Source of the DNA: Patiria miniata
Lineage: Eukaryota > Echinodermata > Asteroidea > Valvatida > Asterinidae
DNA: 64,000 bases
Assembly (NCBI RefSeq): GCF_015706575.1
Contig: NW_024037074.1
Coordinates: forward strand, 19,953,334 to 20,017,333
Direction of reading: 5' to 3'
Shown: positions 1-14,490 of the stretch, piece by piece
Layout: each line of letters begins with the position of its first letter
How positions within the stretch are numbered: position 1 is the stretch's first letter
The notes under the pieces: model-generated
Databases searched by the model: none
What the model was told of the DNA's origin: nothing
Seen by the model: the letters and a program-made list of their open reading frames with translations, nothing else
Position numbers and translations under genes: made by a program

Positions 1-3000
1 GCTCCGTCCAGCTCTTCTTCACTTTGCCTGTTATTATTGCTTGAGGTGTTAAGACTTCACAGCCGCCTTGTTCCCCTGCGTCAAGATGTCACCAAGAAAA
101 TACAAAACTAAACAGCAGCATGAAAAAGCTCATTAGGTATTCGGGACCTGGTGGGATATAAACTCACACATGCACAAGCACATACTTTTTTGTTTGTGAA
201 TGAATGAAACAGTCTGCAATAAATAATTACTGCGCTCACATCGGCAGAGCGACTTATTAATTTATTTCGCCGAGCGTCAATTAAACGCTAGTCAGTAATC
301 CTGAGATTCCCTTCTGACGCTAAGAGATTTGATGAGAAAACAAAGACAAATGAGATTTCTTAATGGGTTTTTCATCTTCTTCCTTTTTTGTTTGCATCGT
401 GGGGTGATCACGGCTTAATGACTCCGTCCCGATTCAGCTAGAGAAAACAACCATCTCGGAAATGAGTTGATTAACCCCAGTGTCTTAAGGTGGAAAGCGA
501 CGATGTCTGCACGAAAATCTGCAGCGATGTTTTTGCGTCATAGATGTTTAAAACTTCTCCCTTAAGGGCTGGATCTGGGAGATGTTTTGAAAACCCAATT
601 ATTACCGCTGTCTAAATTGGTGGTAAGCGTCTTTGGAGTGTTAAGGAGGATTTAGTCGGCGCGAGCCGTTAGGATTGTCTGGGCTGGGGTGCACTTAGCG
701 TCAATTAAATGCACTTTAATGTTGAGGTTAAGCACACTGCACTTTTGTCAGTGCATCCTGGAATATAGTTTATATTTTTTTGGGGGGGGGGGGCAGGGGT
801 GGTTAGTGGAGGAGTTTAATTAGGGGGATAACCACGGCTCTGAGTCTGAAATGTACAAATATAGTAGGAAACTCTGTTTGAATAGCATTTTTTTTGGAAG
901 TACTTTTTCAATACTCCAAAAGCCATGCTATTGTCTCTTTCGATACACCTTATGATGTTCTTGACCTTGTACAGGGATTCTCCTGATAACTTATTTATTT
1001 CCCGTAAAGCCATTTCTCCCTGTGGAAACTAACTTGCTATTGTCTCCGTTTTTCTTTGATATCAGTTCAGATTTCATTGTGAGTTTATAATTTCTCTGTC
1101 CAAAGTTTTGAATCGCCATCACAGCTCAATGTATTAATTAAGTTGGCATGTTGACTGCCATGCTATTAGTTTTAACAAAACATTTAAAAAAAAATGCAAA
1201 TTGACCGCTATAGTCTACATACATGGAATAGACCTTTGCACATGCGAGCAGATTCAGCGATTAATTAGGCAAAACAAGACTGCATCTTGACCTTAAGATT
1301 TTGACCATTGTATCGAGTCTTCCGTAACCCGTGTTCGTACTTAAAATACAGAAGCATGTCAGCTAAATCGACCGATCAACATCTAAGTCCGCAATTCTGA
1401 TCAAAATGACGTCACAATTTGTACTGTTGACACCGATTGGCTGGTGCGCAGAGTTGCATAAAATTTGCATTGCTCAGATAGGCCTATATCAGACATTGGT
1501 TATGGAGAGGGCTCTTTTGAATACGGGATAGTCGGACTAAATGCCGCAGGGAATTAAAACCCAAACTATATTATATTTTGTGACTCGAAACCTCGCTCGT
1601 ATTCATCCACCTTAGATTATGTGCTGATGGAAAGTTACATTAGCATTAAAACACATGTACATAGGCCTATGCTTTCAAATATTCAAATGTTGAATCATGC
1701 AACAGATATCTGAATAGCATTTTTGTTTGATTCAAATATTCGAAAAATGTAAGCAGTCTCAAAGAGATGATGAAAGTTTGTTGACTTCAATGTTATTTTA
1801 ATCGTATCTATATAAGTTGCCACTTTACACACATAATTTTAGAGCTTCTATGTGGAACAGGGGCTCAAATTTCTTGTTTTAATTCTGTCAAAAATAAGTC
1901 ATTCCGCTACCTTGAAAAAATAAATCAACACGTACAGGAAACGACTTCTTTTATCTTAATAAGCTCTTTGTCAATTTTCGACAAGCTCAGCTGAACACAA
2001 ATCTTGATGGGTGGCCACTTTAGGCTTTAAAAACTTGTTCAGCGCATTTCAAATATTGTTCAATCAAGTCCAAGTTTGGGTAATTGAAAAACTAAATTAT
2101 TTGAAAATTCACAGCGCTAAATAAACAGTGGCTAGCAAAACAACCTCACACTTTCTGTATTTGCCTGACCAGAACGAAGATGGACAATTGTGGAGGTCAT
2201 GCAATATTGTAATTTTTGTAGTTGTAAAAAATATGCAATTAGATTATATTTCACATATCTAATGCAATTTGTTCCGAAACTACATTGATGTCCATGTTCA
2301 TGTACTGTTCTGTACAATGCACTACATGTATGCTTACTCCATTGGATATCACTTTTACTTAAAAGGATATTTGCATTTAAATGTAATCCTGAATTACTTT
2401 GGTAAATTAAGCGTTAATTGAGACAAGAGCACAGTGCACCACACACGGGGACGGAGTCCATTAGGCCGGTCAAACAATAAGCTGTCCTGCAGGGTATTGT
2501 TGCCAGGGTACAATATGTATCGTTGAATGAATGCTGACTATGTACGTCATTTCTCTTGGCTTACTAATTGCCTGGCTTTGAATCTTTCATCGGCAAATGT
2601 GTGTGCTTCCGTGAACCTTTGTCAGTATTTGTGTAAATTTCTAAATGATAGATTTGCCCAAGGGATGAAGTTTTCTAGAGGTCTAGAAAAGTGCCGTACA
2701 TGTACATGTATTTACCTTGCATGAAAAATGTAGAGGATTTTAAGAAATTGTTTTGCCAATTTCCCCACATCAAGATTCACATTCACATTCACAAACAAAA
2801 AGGTTTTGAAAATTTCTGTAAAATTACCTTATGTAAATTTCTAAGACTGGAAACATTTGTCTAGTTATTTACTCAATACAAAGAATTTTTGTAATTTTTT
2901 AAGGATACGTTACTTAAGGGAAAACACACTCACACCAAACATGTACGTGTACCAGTATGCAAGCGGTTACCGGGATCAGATGGAGAGATTTCTGGATAAA

Positions 3001-6000
3001 TCTTTCCCAACACATTTTGTTAATAATAAATAATAACAGTACTGGAGAATTGCACTCAGCAACGCAGTAAGCCTTAAGCCACGCCAGCTGTTGACGTGTG
3101 CATAAATAATTGTATTTTGCCCGCATGCTGCGTGGCTCACATTGATTTCGCAAATTAATCCATGCTATTGATTCTTCGGCGGGGAGCTGTGCATGCCAAG
3201 CCTGGGAATCTGTGCACCGACAGATTTTATTATTCGTTGTTGTTTTTTTTCCGTTCTCTCGTTCTCTCGCTCTCTCTGGCTTTTCTGATTCATTTTGAGG
3301 CCGTGGTTGCTGCGCTGATCAAGTGTTAATTCTGTCGTTCTCTGTGTCACTTTCACAGAACGCTGTGCTGAAGAGAAACTGACTGTGGGGAACACAGGTA
3401 AATATCAATCACTTTATTCCTGGAGGCTTGCACTATTCCTAGTAAATCTACAAATAAATGAAAATCTTACAGCTTACAGACAAATATGGAGGGTGAAATG
3501 GCTTTCAGATAACCGAACATTCAATGGTCATTCACAATATTTTTTTTGGAAACTAAAAGTACTGTCCAATTGAAGGTGACAACTCAAAACGAAGCTGTTT
3601 TTATGTCTTTCACTCTTAAAACAAGGTATTTTTTTGGTACCGTGGGGTATGTTACATGTCCACGAATGCATAGGAAATTCTGGTCCTGAACATGATGGTT
3701 TGTTATTTAGTATTAGATAGCAGTATTGTACATGTACGTACATACCAGGACGTACATGTACATGTGTAGACAGAAAATGATGCCTCAATGATGTTAAGTA
3801 ATGTTCCACTGGAATATGGTATAAGGATTTATTTTTGCACATTTAGGAAGGGTATTTCAAAAACAAAATATACAATATATAAATAAATACAAAAATTTGT
3901 ACATGTAGACGGTAGTAAATAAATGAACAAATTAATAAAATAAATTTAAAAATCTATCTGAGTTAATCTGAGTGTTAAAACATACACTAGTAATACTATG
4001 TATTGATGGATGCGGTGGTACATTGTATATTCTTCAAAAATGGATTCTTATTTACCGTTTCTGTTGAAATTCATTACTTAATCCCTTCGGAAGGCAATGA
4101 AAAACATGATGCCAGCTCATAATGGTCTACAACTTGTTTACACAATATTTAGGTGTACATGTACACATGTTAGGTTTCATTAATGCAAATCCTTGGTAAG
4201 CAATGCAACTCCGTTTGCTTGAGCTTTATAGAGGACAACACGTCAGTTGTCCAGTTGTCGTCAAATTGTAATTAACCCGCTGAGGTGTTCAAAGAATGTA
4301 CACACGTATATGTACATGTAGGTGCCTGAAGCAGGAAATTACTGTAGGCCGATGGCGCTGCAATAACGAATGCAAGACGGAAAATACGTACAGTGTACAA
4401 ATGTAGGTGTTGATGAATCAAGCTCCAAATTTAAATCAAGGCCCGTAGATTGCCTTGATTGACTGAGATATACGTACGCTTCGACTCAAATATTCTGATC
4501 AGGCAAGTTTGTGATTAGTTTGTGAAAGTTGATTAGCCGGCAATCACACATGTGCCTAGCCCCATAAATGTGGCCAATTTACTGGACTACCTCTGTAAAT
4601 AAAGACCACACTTCCACCATGTACAAAAACATGTCGAACTTTGTCAAATTTTGATTTTCACATTTAGGCTTAGTTTGTTGGTTTTTTTGGGCTTCAGAAG
4701 CATACTCACCCTCTTGATAGGCTAATCAGAAAGTGCTGCCTTTTTCAGATGTCTAATTTTCGTGAAATTTCATGTTGAAATTTTGATACGCAAACGAATC
4801 TGGACATTTCACGCAAAATAGACATCTGAAAAAGATGTCTCGGAATATAGGTCTACAGCATTCACTGAGCTACATTATGTAAAAATTCATCGTAATAGTT
4901 GTTAAGATTTTGAGCACTTTTGTTGCTTCAATGCATTACAAACAAAATGCACAAATAACAAATCATACCCGACCTTTAACGAGCAATGGGCTAATGTACA
5001 GTGCAGCCTACTGGTGTACATGTAGTGTAACACTGCATGTACCCTGTAAATATGGGCAGGAAAATTATGCCTCTACATGTAACAAGTTACATGTACATGT
5101 TAAAACAAGGCGTCGATTATCGACCCTGTTTAGTTTGAATAAAATTGATGTCACGTAAGAGCGTAAATGCATTTTTCATCGCATTTTAAATTTTAATTTT
5201 TGAAAAGGGAATCGAAGATACATTTATTGAAGTTTAATATTAATGATGCACTTTCTATGTACATGAAATCATGGCGGAACTTTTGTAGGTTGTTTGGTTA
5301 GGTGCGGGCGATTTAAATCATGCAGTTGACACAAATCTGTCAAGTGAATGAATGGAGCAGAACTTGACAGACGCGGTACACGCGTGTAAAAGCCTGCAGC
5401 AGTAATGTCAACCGCAGCGCAAAGATTCCGTCGACTCAAACCAAGAGATATTGGCAACTAAGACAAATGGCTTGAAAAACTATGGATGAAGGAGTAGACT
5501 ATTCTTGCAGGCACAGCATCAAGCTCTGCGATTGCGTTCTTGTCTTGTCAGATTTTTTTTGTTATCCAGAGTCTCTTCAGGACGTGAAAAGGAACAATTT
5601 ACTTTACCGATCAGTGCTGGGCAGTTGTATTGTTGGACGGGATAATTGCAACGACTGGTAATTGTTTTGTTAGGGCATTGTGGCGGATGTCGCACATTCA
5701 TCAAAGCCCGTGCACGACTGCACGTCCACATTATGAGTTTGTTTTTTCATTCGCTATTCATACGACAAATTCCATTATGCTGCCACGTGCACCGTGCATT
5801 AGCCACACTGCGCCGCTCTCTTTGTCTGCCGCTGTCGACTTGCGCACCGGCTCGGAGAGAAGTGATGTTTTGTATTGATTGTCAATGCAATACAAATCTC
5901 TGCTTCTCTCTGTTTGAATAAAAAAGGGGAGAAAGGGTAGAGGTATTTTTGATGTCTGTGTTGGCGGTGGTGTCGATGAAATTGTTTACGGGTTACTGAT

Positions 6001-7482
6001 TGCATTGTTGTTCTACGTCATTTGAATAGAATTTTGATGAAGGTGATATATCAGACAGATGTCATATTGATCCATTGAAGGGCGATTCTCATATTATGTT
6101 TCAATGATGTGGCCCTCCATACTTTGTGAATTTGTAAATTACTCAAGTTTGCACGCATGTGCTTGTACATGCATGTATGTGCAAGCATTTCTTTTGCTCT
6201 TGTCTTCATTGGCGAGAGGCAATAATAGGTGGACTCGGAGGCGAAAGGCTCTTTCTCTCGAGAACGATCAGAGCTCAAATTCCCTTAGTAGTTGGTTTGT
6301 AATTCGGCGAATCAGTGAATGGATGCGTACGAGCATTGACACGACACACACACACGCATGGTTGCTATTATTCGTTGGTTCAGTGCATGACATCGCGTAG
6401 CTCTGCAATCGGCTAAAAAGAGCGCGTGTTCGGGATCCTGATTTTGGGCGCAAACCAAAATATGACTTGGTAACTTTTGAATTGAAATTGAGATCCCAGA
6501 ATATTGTTTTCTCAGAGTACTTGTATACAACACTCACAGAGCTAACGCTTCATCAGGTTAGATGTTAAGCACTCGTCTTCAGATTTTGAGCACTTACATT
6601 GCTTCGGATGAAACAAATGACAAATGATCTACATGTACTCTACCTTTATTAGTAGCTCTATGAAATTGGGCCCCTGATCAAGAGTTTACACATGTAAAAA
6701 GTGCACAGCATTTCAGCTGCAATTCTTCAGCCCCACACCCTCTCCAATAAGCAGTGAAGCTCAAAGTATAATCCGCCCCTCATTCCCAGTAATCCATAGT
6801 TATTTCATTAGCTGTTTGGGGAATAGGCCTATGCCTGATTAATTCCTAGTCTGGCTTTGACCAAGGAGCATGGGCAGACCCAGGGGTGTGTTTAGTAGGA
6901 GTAATTTGCTTAGAGCTGGGAGGACAATTTTTGCCCCGCACTCTGCATTGATTATAAAGTAATAGACGCACACGGTACAATGCGTCATTGCAAGGGAGCC
7001 CTCTGGAGGTAGTTAAGATCCAAGGCGGACAGTTGTGCAAATTTTGAAGTGGAAAAAAACAGAAGTGATGAGTGTTTTGCACAGCATAACACTTTATCTT
7101 GTTTAATCTTCAATTTTATGGGTTCAGAAAATAGAAGCTACATGCTTGTATTTTAATTTCTTTTTAGATTTAATTTAAGGTTATTGAGTTTCTTACCCAA
7201 GGATAATGCACACTTAAAAGTACACATACCTTGATTAAATTCTGCAGTAATAAAAGTTTATCAGAAAGCCTGCAGATCGTCCTTGGCATTAATTGCTAAT
7301 TCTCCATGTTCACACATGTACATGTACATGTAGTAGGGTTGCACCTGAAATGAAGTGTTCAGTAAGGTGCAACTGACCACATATTTGTTCGGAGTGGATG
7401 TACATGTACACCTATATTCACACATACCCAAACGGGTCAGGTGCAATCAATGAATAATTCCTGGACAGCAAACAAGCAGCAC
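1..7482. other. No gene recognised; flank or far 5' intron
   Basis: No open frame shows a recognisable protein family. The stretch is AT-rich, with short TACATG-type runs (near 2697, 3725, 4315, 5086, 7316) and homopolymers (G run at about 782-793). An imperfect inverted repeat lies at 4740-4834. Whether this is intergenic DNA or PCBP intron is not decidable. Confidence 0.5.
4740..4834. repeat. Imperfect inverted repeat, about 28-bp arms
   Basis: The left arm ctttttcagatgtctaattt and right arm aaatagacatctgaaaaag are complementary with few mismatches, spaced by about 40 bp. Likely a small foldback/MITE remnant. Confidence 0.5.
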
Positions 7483-8039
7483 TAGTGGTGGGAGAAACCG
7501 GAGATTTGATTTGATTTATCCTACTTTTTTTTTTCAAACGGAATAACGGTTACACTTACAGGGATGAGATTTTTCAGACTTTTGTTTGAATTCAGACTTT
7601 TTGAATCTGAGAGAAAGACATTATCAGTATAGAAGGAAATACATTTTTCAGACCTTTCATCCAATTTTCAGATTTTTTTGAAATTGACAATCTCATTTCT
7701 GTGGTTATCTGATTTCACTGGAAGTTCCCATCCACTTGACAGTCAGGCGCAACAAAAAGTGGCAAGTGAAGTGCCGCCCAATGACTGGGTATACTTTTCA
7801 GGATTCAGTGACCACTGGGCCTTTACAAAAACACTCCAGAGCTGTAATGTTGAAAACATTGGTGGGCAGTGCACTGTCTGATAAGTCGTATGGGCAGGAT
7901 ATACCAAGAGGACCACTAGCAAGTGAATGCAGTCAAGGGTGGTTTCGAATATCGGGTTTACAAAATTGAAACCGAATACAAGTGAAATTCATTTCAAATT
8001 GAATGTTAAAAAAAAATCCAGATTTAAGTCCCACCACTA
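7483..8039. mobile_element. MITE-like element with TAGTGGTGGGA terminal inverted repeats
   Basis: TAGTGGTGGGA at 7483-7493 is repeated in inverse at 8029-8039. The interior is non-coding. A second inverted pair (CAGGGATGAGAT at 7559 and ATCTCATTTCTG ending at 7701) suggests a smaller element nested inside. No convincing target duplication was found. Confidence 0.45.
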
Positions 8040-8550
8040 AGCGGCACTGTGATAAAAACTTAATTAATTTCATTTTTTTTTTCTCGAAAAATGTTTGAGA
8101 TGGCTCTGAACGAGATACGGATTGCAGAAATTAGAATGTACCGGTATGGTGATGCTGAGCATAATGAGCATATAATTATTAGGATCTACCTGATACAAAT
8201 GTACGTACCGTACATTATGTGTGCTCATTGGGTATTTCAGTATGGAGCTAGACCCCAGTGTAACCAACACTTAAATTTGTGGAAGACTGATCATTTAAGT
8301 GGCATTTGGATGAATCACTGCCTCTTCCATATCAGCTGGGGGGGGGGGGGGGGGGGGAGAGATAGAGAAGGGGAATTGGCATCAAGCAAGGATGGAAAGG
8401 ATGGTATTGAAGACATTACCAATTTTAAATGGTACATGGAGTGTAAATTTGGAACAGTATGATAGATCTGCAGGAAAAAGAAATCCATTTCATGTTTTTT
8501 TTTTAAACGTTTTGGAGCAATATCCTGCATGATACTCCTAGTCTTTATTG
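8040..8550. other. Intergenic or intronic, with a 20-G homopolymer
   Basis: Non-coding apart from chance frames. A run of 20 G lies at 8338-8357, followed by purine-rich sequence. It is a likely assembly or length-variable site and a potential quadruplex. Confidence 0.6.
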
Positions 8551-8888
8551 ATTAACCCTAACCCCCCTCAATCCTCTTTGCGGTTTTGGAGGATTTTGGA
8601 GGATTGAGGATGAATGGTGTTTGAGAAACACAAGGATTTCGGAGGATTGAGGATGAATGGTATTTGAGAAACGTGAGGATTTTGGAGGATTGAGGATGAA
8701 TGGTGTTTGAAGAAGAGGAGGATTTTGGAGGATTGAAGATGAATGCATTTTTTTGAGGCAGGACTGTTTGACGATTTTGAAGGATTGAGGCACTGGGTAT
8801 CCTTCATTTGAACATAAGTACAAGATTTTGGAGGATTGAGGATGGTTCCTGTATCCTAGCTAAAATGGCCGAGGGGGTTAGGGTTAAA
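8551..8888. mobile_element. TTAA-flanked MITE with telomere-like ends carrying a 43-bp minisatellite
   Basis: The ends are inverted: ttaaccctaacccccctc at 8552-8569 and gagggggttagggttaa at 8871-8887, so CCCTAACCCCC tips sit inside TTAA on both sides. The interior holds units beginning ggattttggaggattgagg at 8591, 8634, 8677 and 8720 (constant 43-bp spacing), then two degraded units near 8772 and 8824. A TTAA target is typical of piggyBac- or Kolobok-like mobilisation; the family assignment is inference. Confidence 0.6.
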
Positions 8889-11800
8889 AAAGGTTTTTTG
8901 TTTTGTTTTCAAAAGACATCAGAATTTGATGCCAGCCAGTGAATTAAGGTAATTGAAAGTATCATTAAGCGTGCAAACTGTACCATGCGCTAAAAGAAGA
9001 TCCATTCATTTCCCTAATTTTCGCGCCCACTCGCACAAAGTGGCCCCGTAAATGAAATAAATTTGGCTAAATGCATGATAAATTAGCATAAAATCAATGC
9101 AAGGGGAACCATGAGGGTAAAGCAGGCAGAGCTCTCCCGATAGTCGGAGACCCTTTTGTTTGGATAGCTGACGCTTCTTCCTGTTTGGACCTCAATGTAT
9201 CTACTGCGTTTCCCGATACTCGATCAATTATGTTTTCGTGCTGCTTCGCTTCTTTTTTTTTTCGGAAAAAGAATCTCCAGCGCCCGGACCATGGATTATG
9301 AGAAAGAAACCCGATACTCTCTGTTCACTCCTCTTCCATTCTCCTGTCTATTAGCTTTATCCTTTCCTTTCTCGCTGTTTTCTCCATAGCTGGATTTTCA
9401 ATTTTTTACTTTCTCTCTGCCTCTCTCTCTCTTTCTGAAGAGGTTTTTATTTTTCTTACCATTGATAGCGGACTGTTATTCTATAACCTCCACCTCTTAT
9501 GTACGTGTACATGTACCTTCTAAATGGTGATTTTTGTCTCTGATAAAATTTGACGTGGGGCTCGTTGGCCTCCTCAGGAAAATTCAGTATAAACCCTGCT
9601 TAATGATGCCCCTCCTCATTGCATCTGGTGAAGTACTGGTAGTTGTAGAGCTACGAAAGCTCATGCACATTCTATTCTCTAATTAGTCATTTAAGTGCTA
9701 CCTGACTTTTACTAGATTTTTGTGTGACTAACACGGCTGCCCACCACTTTTAGGAAGATTCAGCAAATTTTTGATCTTGAGAAATCATTTTCCAGTGTTG
9801 GTTCTGCCGTGGTTTCATTGTTGATGCAGACATGAAGAAATGAAAAGTTTGTAGAGCATGAATGAGCAATGCTTTATGTTTAACATGTACTTCATCTTAA
9901 AAATACCTGCGATTTTGTGTATTTTACTTGAAAATGGCAGGCTGCCAATGCTTGGTTTTGTCTATGAGGATGTCACAAATAATTCACACAAAAAATACCT
10001 ACTGTACATGTACACACGTGTACATGTACATGTAGGATAGTCCTACCCTGTAGTACGGTATGGCACTGTGCAGACTACCAAAGCAAAGGGTTAAACCAGC
10101 ATCTCATGAACACTCTGAAAATACACGTGTTCAAGGTTTGAAAGACTTTCACTAGATATTACTACCCCAAAAAGTGCTAAATCAGCTACAAAATACACAG
10201 GTCTACAGTACAGTCTACTTGTGTTCATTTTCTGTCCCATCTGGTTTTTCTGTTTGCCTCCTCAAACTGCATTTTAACTCATGGGAATAATTGAGTCCTT
10301 GAGGCAATTTATTATATGGCTCCAAAAGATTCTATGGATGTTCTTGAGAAGAAAAAAAATGGGTTGAATTTCACAACCAGGGCAGGAAGAAAATGAAGGA
10401 GCTAGCTACAGGGTCAAATTGTGACAGATTTCACCACACTTGGGGTGCAGTTTTTTGAGAGGTTCAATTGAAGCTCAAAAAAATGTAATTTGTTTCCTCC
10501 GTAAGGCAATAATGAAATGAATCAAGAAATATCTGTAATTTTCTTATTTGTTGTCAAAAATGTTACTTGAAGAACTCATCAACTCATCAGAAGCTGCAGA
10601 GATTACTTTGCTGCATGGGCATTTAGGATGTGACGTTTACACGTTTAAACGCTACTGGAAAATTTTGCTAAACGTTTATCAAATTAAACGTAGATTCACA
10701 TCCTTATGGGATTGACCACTAATCCCATGTGGTCAATCCCACTTTTTTTTTTTTTTTTGGAAAACAAAATCAATCAGAGTATAGCTTTGAAGTTTCTTTT
10801 TTTCATGTGCATACTTCAGTGAAGTATTTTCAGAGAGTCAGCTTTAGTATCCTGAAACCAGTTATACAAACTTGTACGATGATTATTGTTTTTTCTTCTG
10901 GTTATTCATGGATTAAAATTGAATTGACTTTGAACAAGGACACGTCATTTCCACTTAAGAGAAGCAACTTGTAAACAACAGATAAAACATTCTCTGGAAA
11001 ATTGTCAGACTCTTATGACAGAAATTTTGGCATACCGCCCGGAAGCCTGTGCCAACCCGATAGCATCTCTGTAATGTAGGATTAGTGGTTCCACATATAA
11101 CTAGCGGGGAAAGAAAACATCAGCGTAGGGCAAAGAATTTTAAGGTTAGAATAACGTGGCCCACTAGGAATTTCATATTTCATCAACGTTAATACAGTAT
11201 GCACACTGTATAGGCCCTAATATTGGAGTACATGTATGACTCAAGTCCTGCATTTTAATGACAAGATAATTTTTTTTTCTTTTCTTTTTTCTTCTTCTAC
11301 AAAAGCTGATGTTGTCGTTGAACCCATAACAAGTCCATCATTTATGAGTCCCATCACAACTCAACTACAAGTCCATTCACACGTCCAGTCACAAAAAAAC
11401 AGGATTGTCAGCAAGGAAAGAATATTAGGGCCTATATGCCTGTTTTATGACTTATGTACATCTACATTTACTTGAATATGATAAACCGGTACATGTGGGA
11501 CAGGAGGATGTGATATGATAGACACAACTATGGTATCATCACTGTAAAAATGCATATATCATCCTGTCAACTTCGGTAACGTTGTGTGCTCCTATTGAAT
11601 CCAATGACACGACATGACCCAGCTAGTCATGAATTATTCATACTTTTTGTACACATGTACAAGTTTGTGTATTTAAGCAGCTTTTGACAAAGAAGGAGAC
11701 TTACATGTATAGTGTGATTCATGTACTCGTATCGCATATTTCTGTATGCAAATGATATACTCCCACACACTTGTCCAAACCTGTAAATGCATCTCTTATC

Positions 11801-14159
11801 AGAATCTCTCTTGTTCTGAGAGACAATATCTGCTCACCCGCGGGCCCAACACAGAAATTACTTGAGCAGTCTGTGGACGTCATTCACAGTGGCGAATTCG
11901 TGGTGTGCTTATTACCGACTAATCCTCTGGTAATTTCTGCCTTCTTGAGTTCCAAAGTCTTGTCTCTTGATAGCCTCTCTGCACACCTCGAGCGTCGGCT
12001 TTATACCTCCTGATTTGATTAGGACTCCGGTGTTCTGAACCTTGTGGGGGGTCGCACTACCCGCCCACCACCGAACTTCATCTCGCAAATAACCGGGGCT
12101 GGAAATTGCCAAATTTGGCCCCCCTCTCCTCCCCCCTTGGGGATCCGTCTGAGAGAATAGCCAAGTGCTGGCTCTGCCCTGCTTGAAAAGCACCAGGCGT
12201 TAATGGCTGAAGAAGTTGCCGAGTGTGTATTTCTCACTTGCCTGTAAACTATTCAGGGGCTTGTTGCGTGCTTCAAGGTGATGGTTTGAACTTTTAATGG
12301 CACAAATTGATACCTCAGTTCAGGGAAGCATACCGCACTAATGGCAATTACTCGTTAGACTGTGAAAAAGCCATAACATAAATTTGTTCCATGTACTATG
12401 TTTTCTTACCACACTGATAATGGTTGTGAAATTAAATTTACAGCGCATATACTTGCAGGTACATCGCAGGGGCTGCAAACTCTTTTATAAATATACTTCA
12501 GTGGCGTTGGGTTTCTCCTAATGGAACGGCAGTTCATCAGGGTGGCAACTTCACATTTTTTCAATTGTTAGTTTTCTACTTAGGCACTTCATGCTGATCA
12601 AATGCTTTCGAAAATGTCGCAAGAAATCTCGTCACAAAACCGTTGACTTTTGCCTCAAAAAAGACCAAAAGAAATACCACCCACGTAAAAGTGAGCCTTC
12701 AGAGGTGAATGACGCTCAACGTAATTTGCTTACTCCAAGATTGCTAGTCTATTTATGCCACAGGACACCTCAACAAACTGCAATCGCCTGTCGTTAGAGG
12801 GGCGATTCATTAGCTCAAACAATGACATTTATCACGTCATTAATTTCTTGATATCTAGGACATTGCCGGGCAAGCAGAGTGACGGTTGCGACGCTGTGGG
12901 CGACTTGTTACGACACATGCTGTAATTTAATCACAAGCAATCAGCCGTCCACGTATACAACTCTCCCGGTCTCGAGCTGTAATCAGAGGTAAGACTTTAA
13001 ATTGCCCGTTCCTTTCTTAACACCCACGATTTTTTCAATGAACTCGGAATTATGCATTGATTGAGCTGCCAAAGTTGAACAATGCAGCCTCTAAAGCCTT
13101 TAAAACGGTAGATTGATCCTAGGAAGTTATAGCAAAAAAAAAAAGGAAATATTTTTGAAATTAAGGAGAGACTTGCCAACTTGTAATATGCAAATTGTTT
13201 CAAAATTGAAAACAATTAATTTCAAAATTGATTACGTTCATATGCCATTACCATACATCCCAAAAGCAGCGATGGATTTCTCTAAATGAAGTGGAAAACA
13301 GTGTCCATTATGCCCATTTACTGAACCGGTAGTTTCATTTTGCAAGTAAAGAGCTATCATGAATCCGAAAGGAGAATCATCGGTTTTAATTTCGACATTT
13401 TTTGCCTCAAATTTGTCAAGTTCTTTCCTGTGCTGTCCTGGAGATTGTACAATTATTTGGCGAGAGTAGGAAGGAAAGAAATCCGGACGGGAATAAGAAT
13501 TTGCCCAAGGCATGCCGGAGGACCGAATACCTGAATGAAAGAAGTTGATTGGATTCCGTGATCTGGAAAAAAAAAAAATCCAGAAGATGAGAAAAAGCCC
13601 GCTAGCCGTGACACTTTGAAGTTTGATTACAGATGACGCTTGTGGTTAGGTCTAGATCTTGTGAGACACACTGGAGCTTACTGGAGACATTTGAGCTGAT
13701 GCAAAGATGTCATACTGCATCTATCTATCTAAAACTGATATAAGAAGGCTAACAAAATTACAAGTAGCTGTTTACAATTGAGTCACACTGGAGGTGGATG
13801 GAATACAAACATGTGGAGTAGAATTTGGATCTGGAATACATGCATGTACAGGGTATCTTTAGCATAAATATTCTTTGGGTCAGAAAAAGGACTTGAATGT
13901 TTCTGAACACAATTCATCAGGCATTGGTATTGAAATCAAAGTAGTGATCTGATCTGACCAACTGCTTGGAATCCTTTTGAATTGTGGGAAAACTGGACTT
14001 GAATCGGTTGAAATGGAAATATAAAGGAAAAGCTGTACAGGCTTTTCCCAGCACACACACACAAACACTGGAAGTCAATGAAGTTACTCTAAACTCCCTC
14101 TCCATGAATCCTTCACATTCTTTTTATCACCCTATCTCCCTTGGCATTTTTGCCAGGAT
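8889..14159. other. No gene recognised
   Basis: Non-coding. It holds a small inverted repeat at 10626-10703 (ggatgtgacgttta against taaacgtagattcacatcc), a CT-rich stretch near 9415-9436, a T run at about 10743-10758 and scattered TACATG motifs (10007-10035). The sequence near 12840-12995 ends in a donor-like aatcagaggtaag, but no coding potential supports an exon. Confidence 0.45.
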
Positions 14160-14490
14160 GCAACCTTAATCCTGCAAAATCCTCCAACTGTCTCCATTTG
14201 AAAATTGCATACAGCCTCAACCCTTCAAAATTCTCTGTTTAAATGTTGTCCTTGGAGGGGTGGCCACTGCCTCAATCCTGCAAAATCCTCCAGCAATCAC
14301 TTTCAATATGTTGAGGCAGAGCCAGTGAAATCCAGGAGCAGTGCGGAGGATTTCAAGTATAATCTAGGCCTAAATTTATGCACGGCTGAGCATAAACAAC
14401 ACAAGGTCCGGCCCAAGACCTTGACGCAGTGCATCCTCCAAAATCAGCCACACATTTTACCATGATGTACATGAAACCTCAATCCTGAAA
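14160..14490. repeat. Degraded relatives of the 8.6-kb minisatellite, opposite orientation
   Basis: aatcctgcaaaatcctcc occurs at about 14169 and 14275. Related forms are at about 14332 (ggaggatttc), 14430 (catcctccaaaatc) and 14482 (tcaatcctgaaa). It is the complement of the ggattttggaggatt unit at 8591-8830. A short relative is also near 42765-42806. Confidence 0.5.

Noticed and set aside
8552..8569. Interstitial telomere repeat
   Set aside because: Only about two TTAGGG-like units, present in inverse at both ends of one element, so better read as terminal repeats.
12840..12995. Possible 5' non-coding exon ending at aatcagaggtaag
   Set aside because: Only a donor-like motif supports it; no promoter, acceptor or conservation can be seen.
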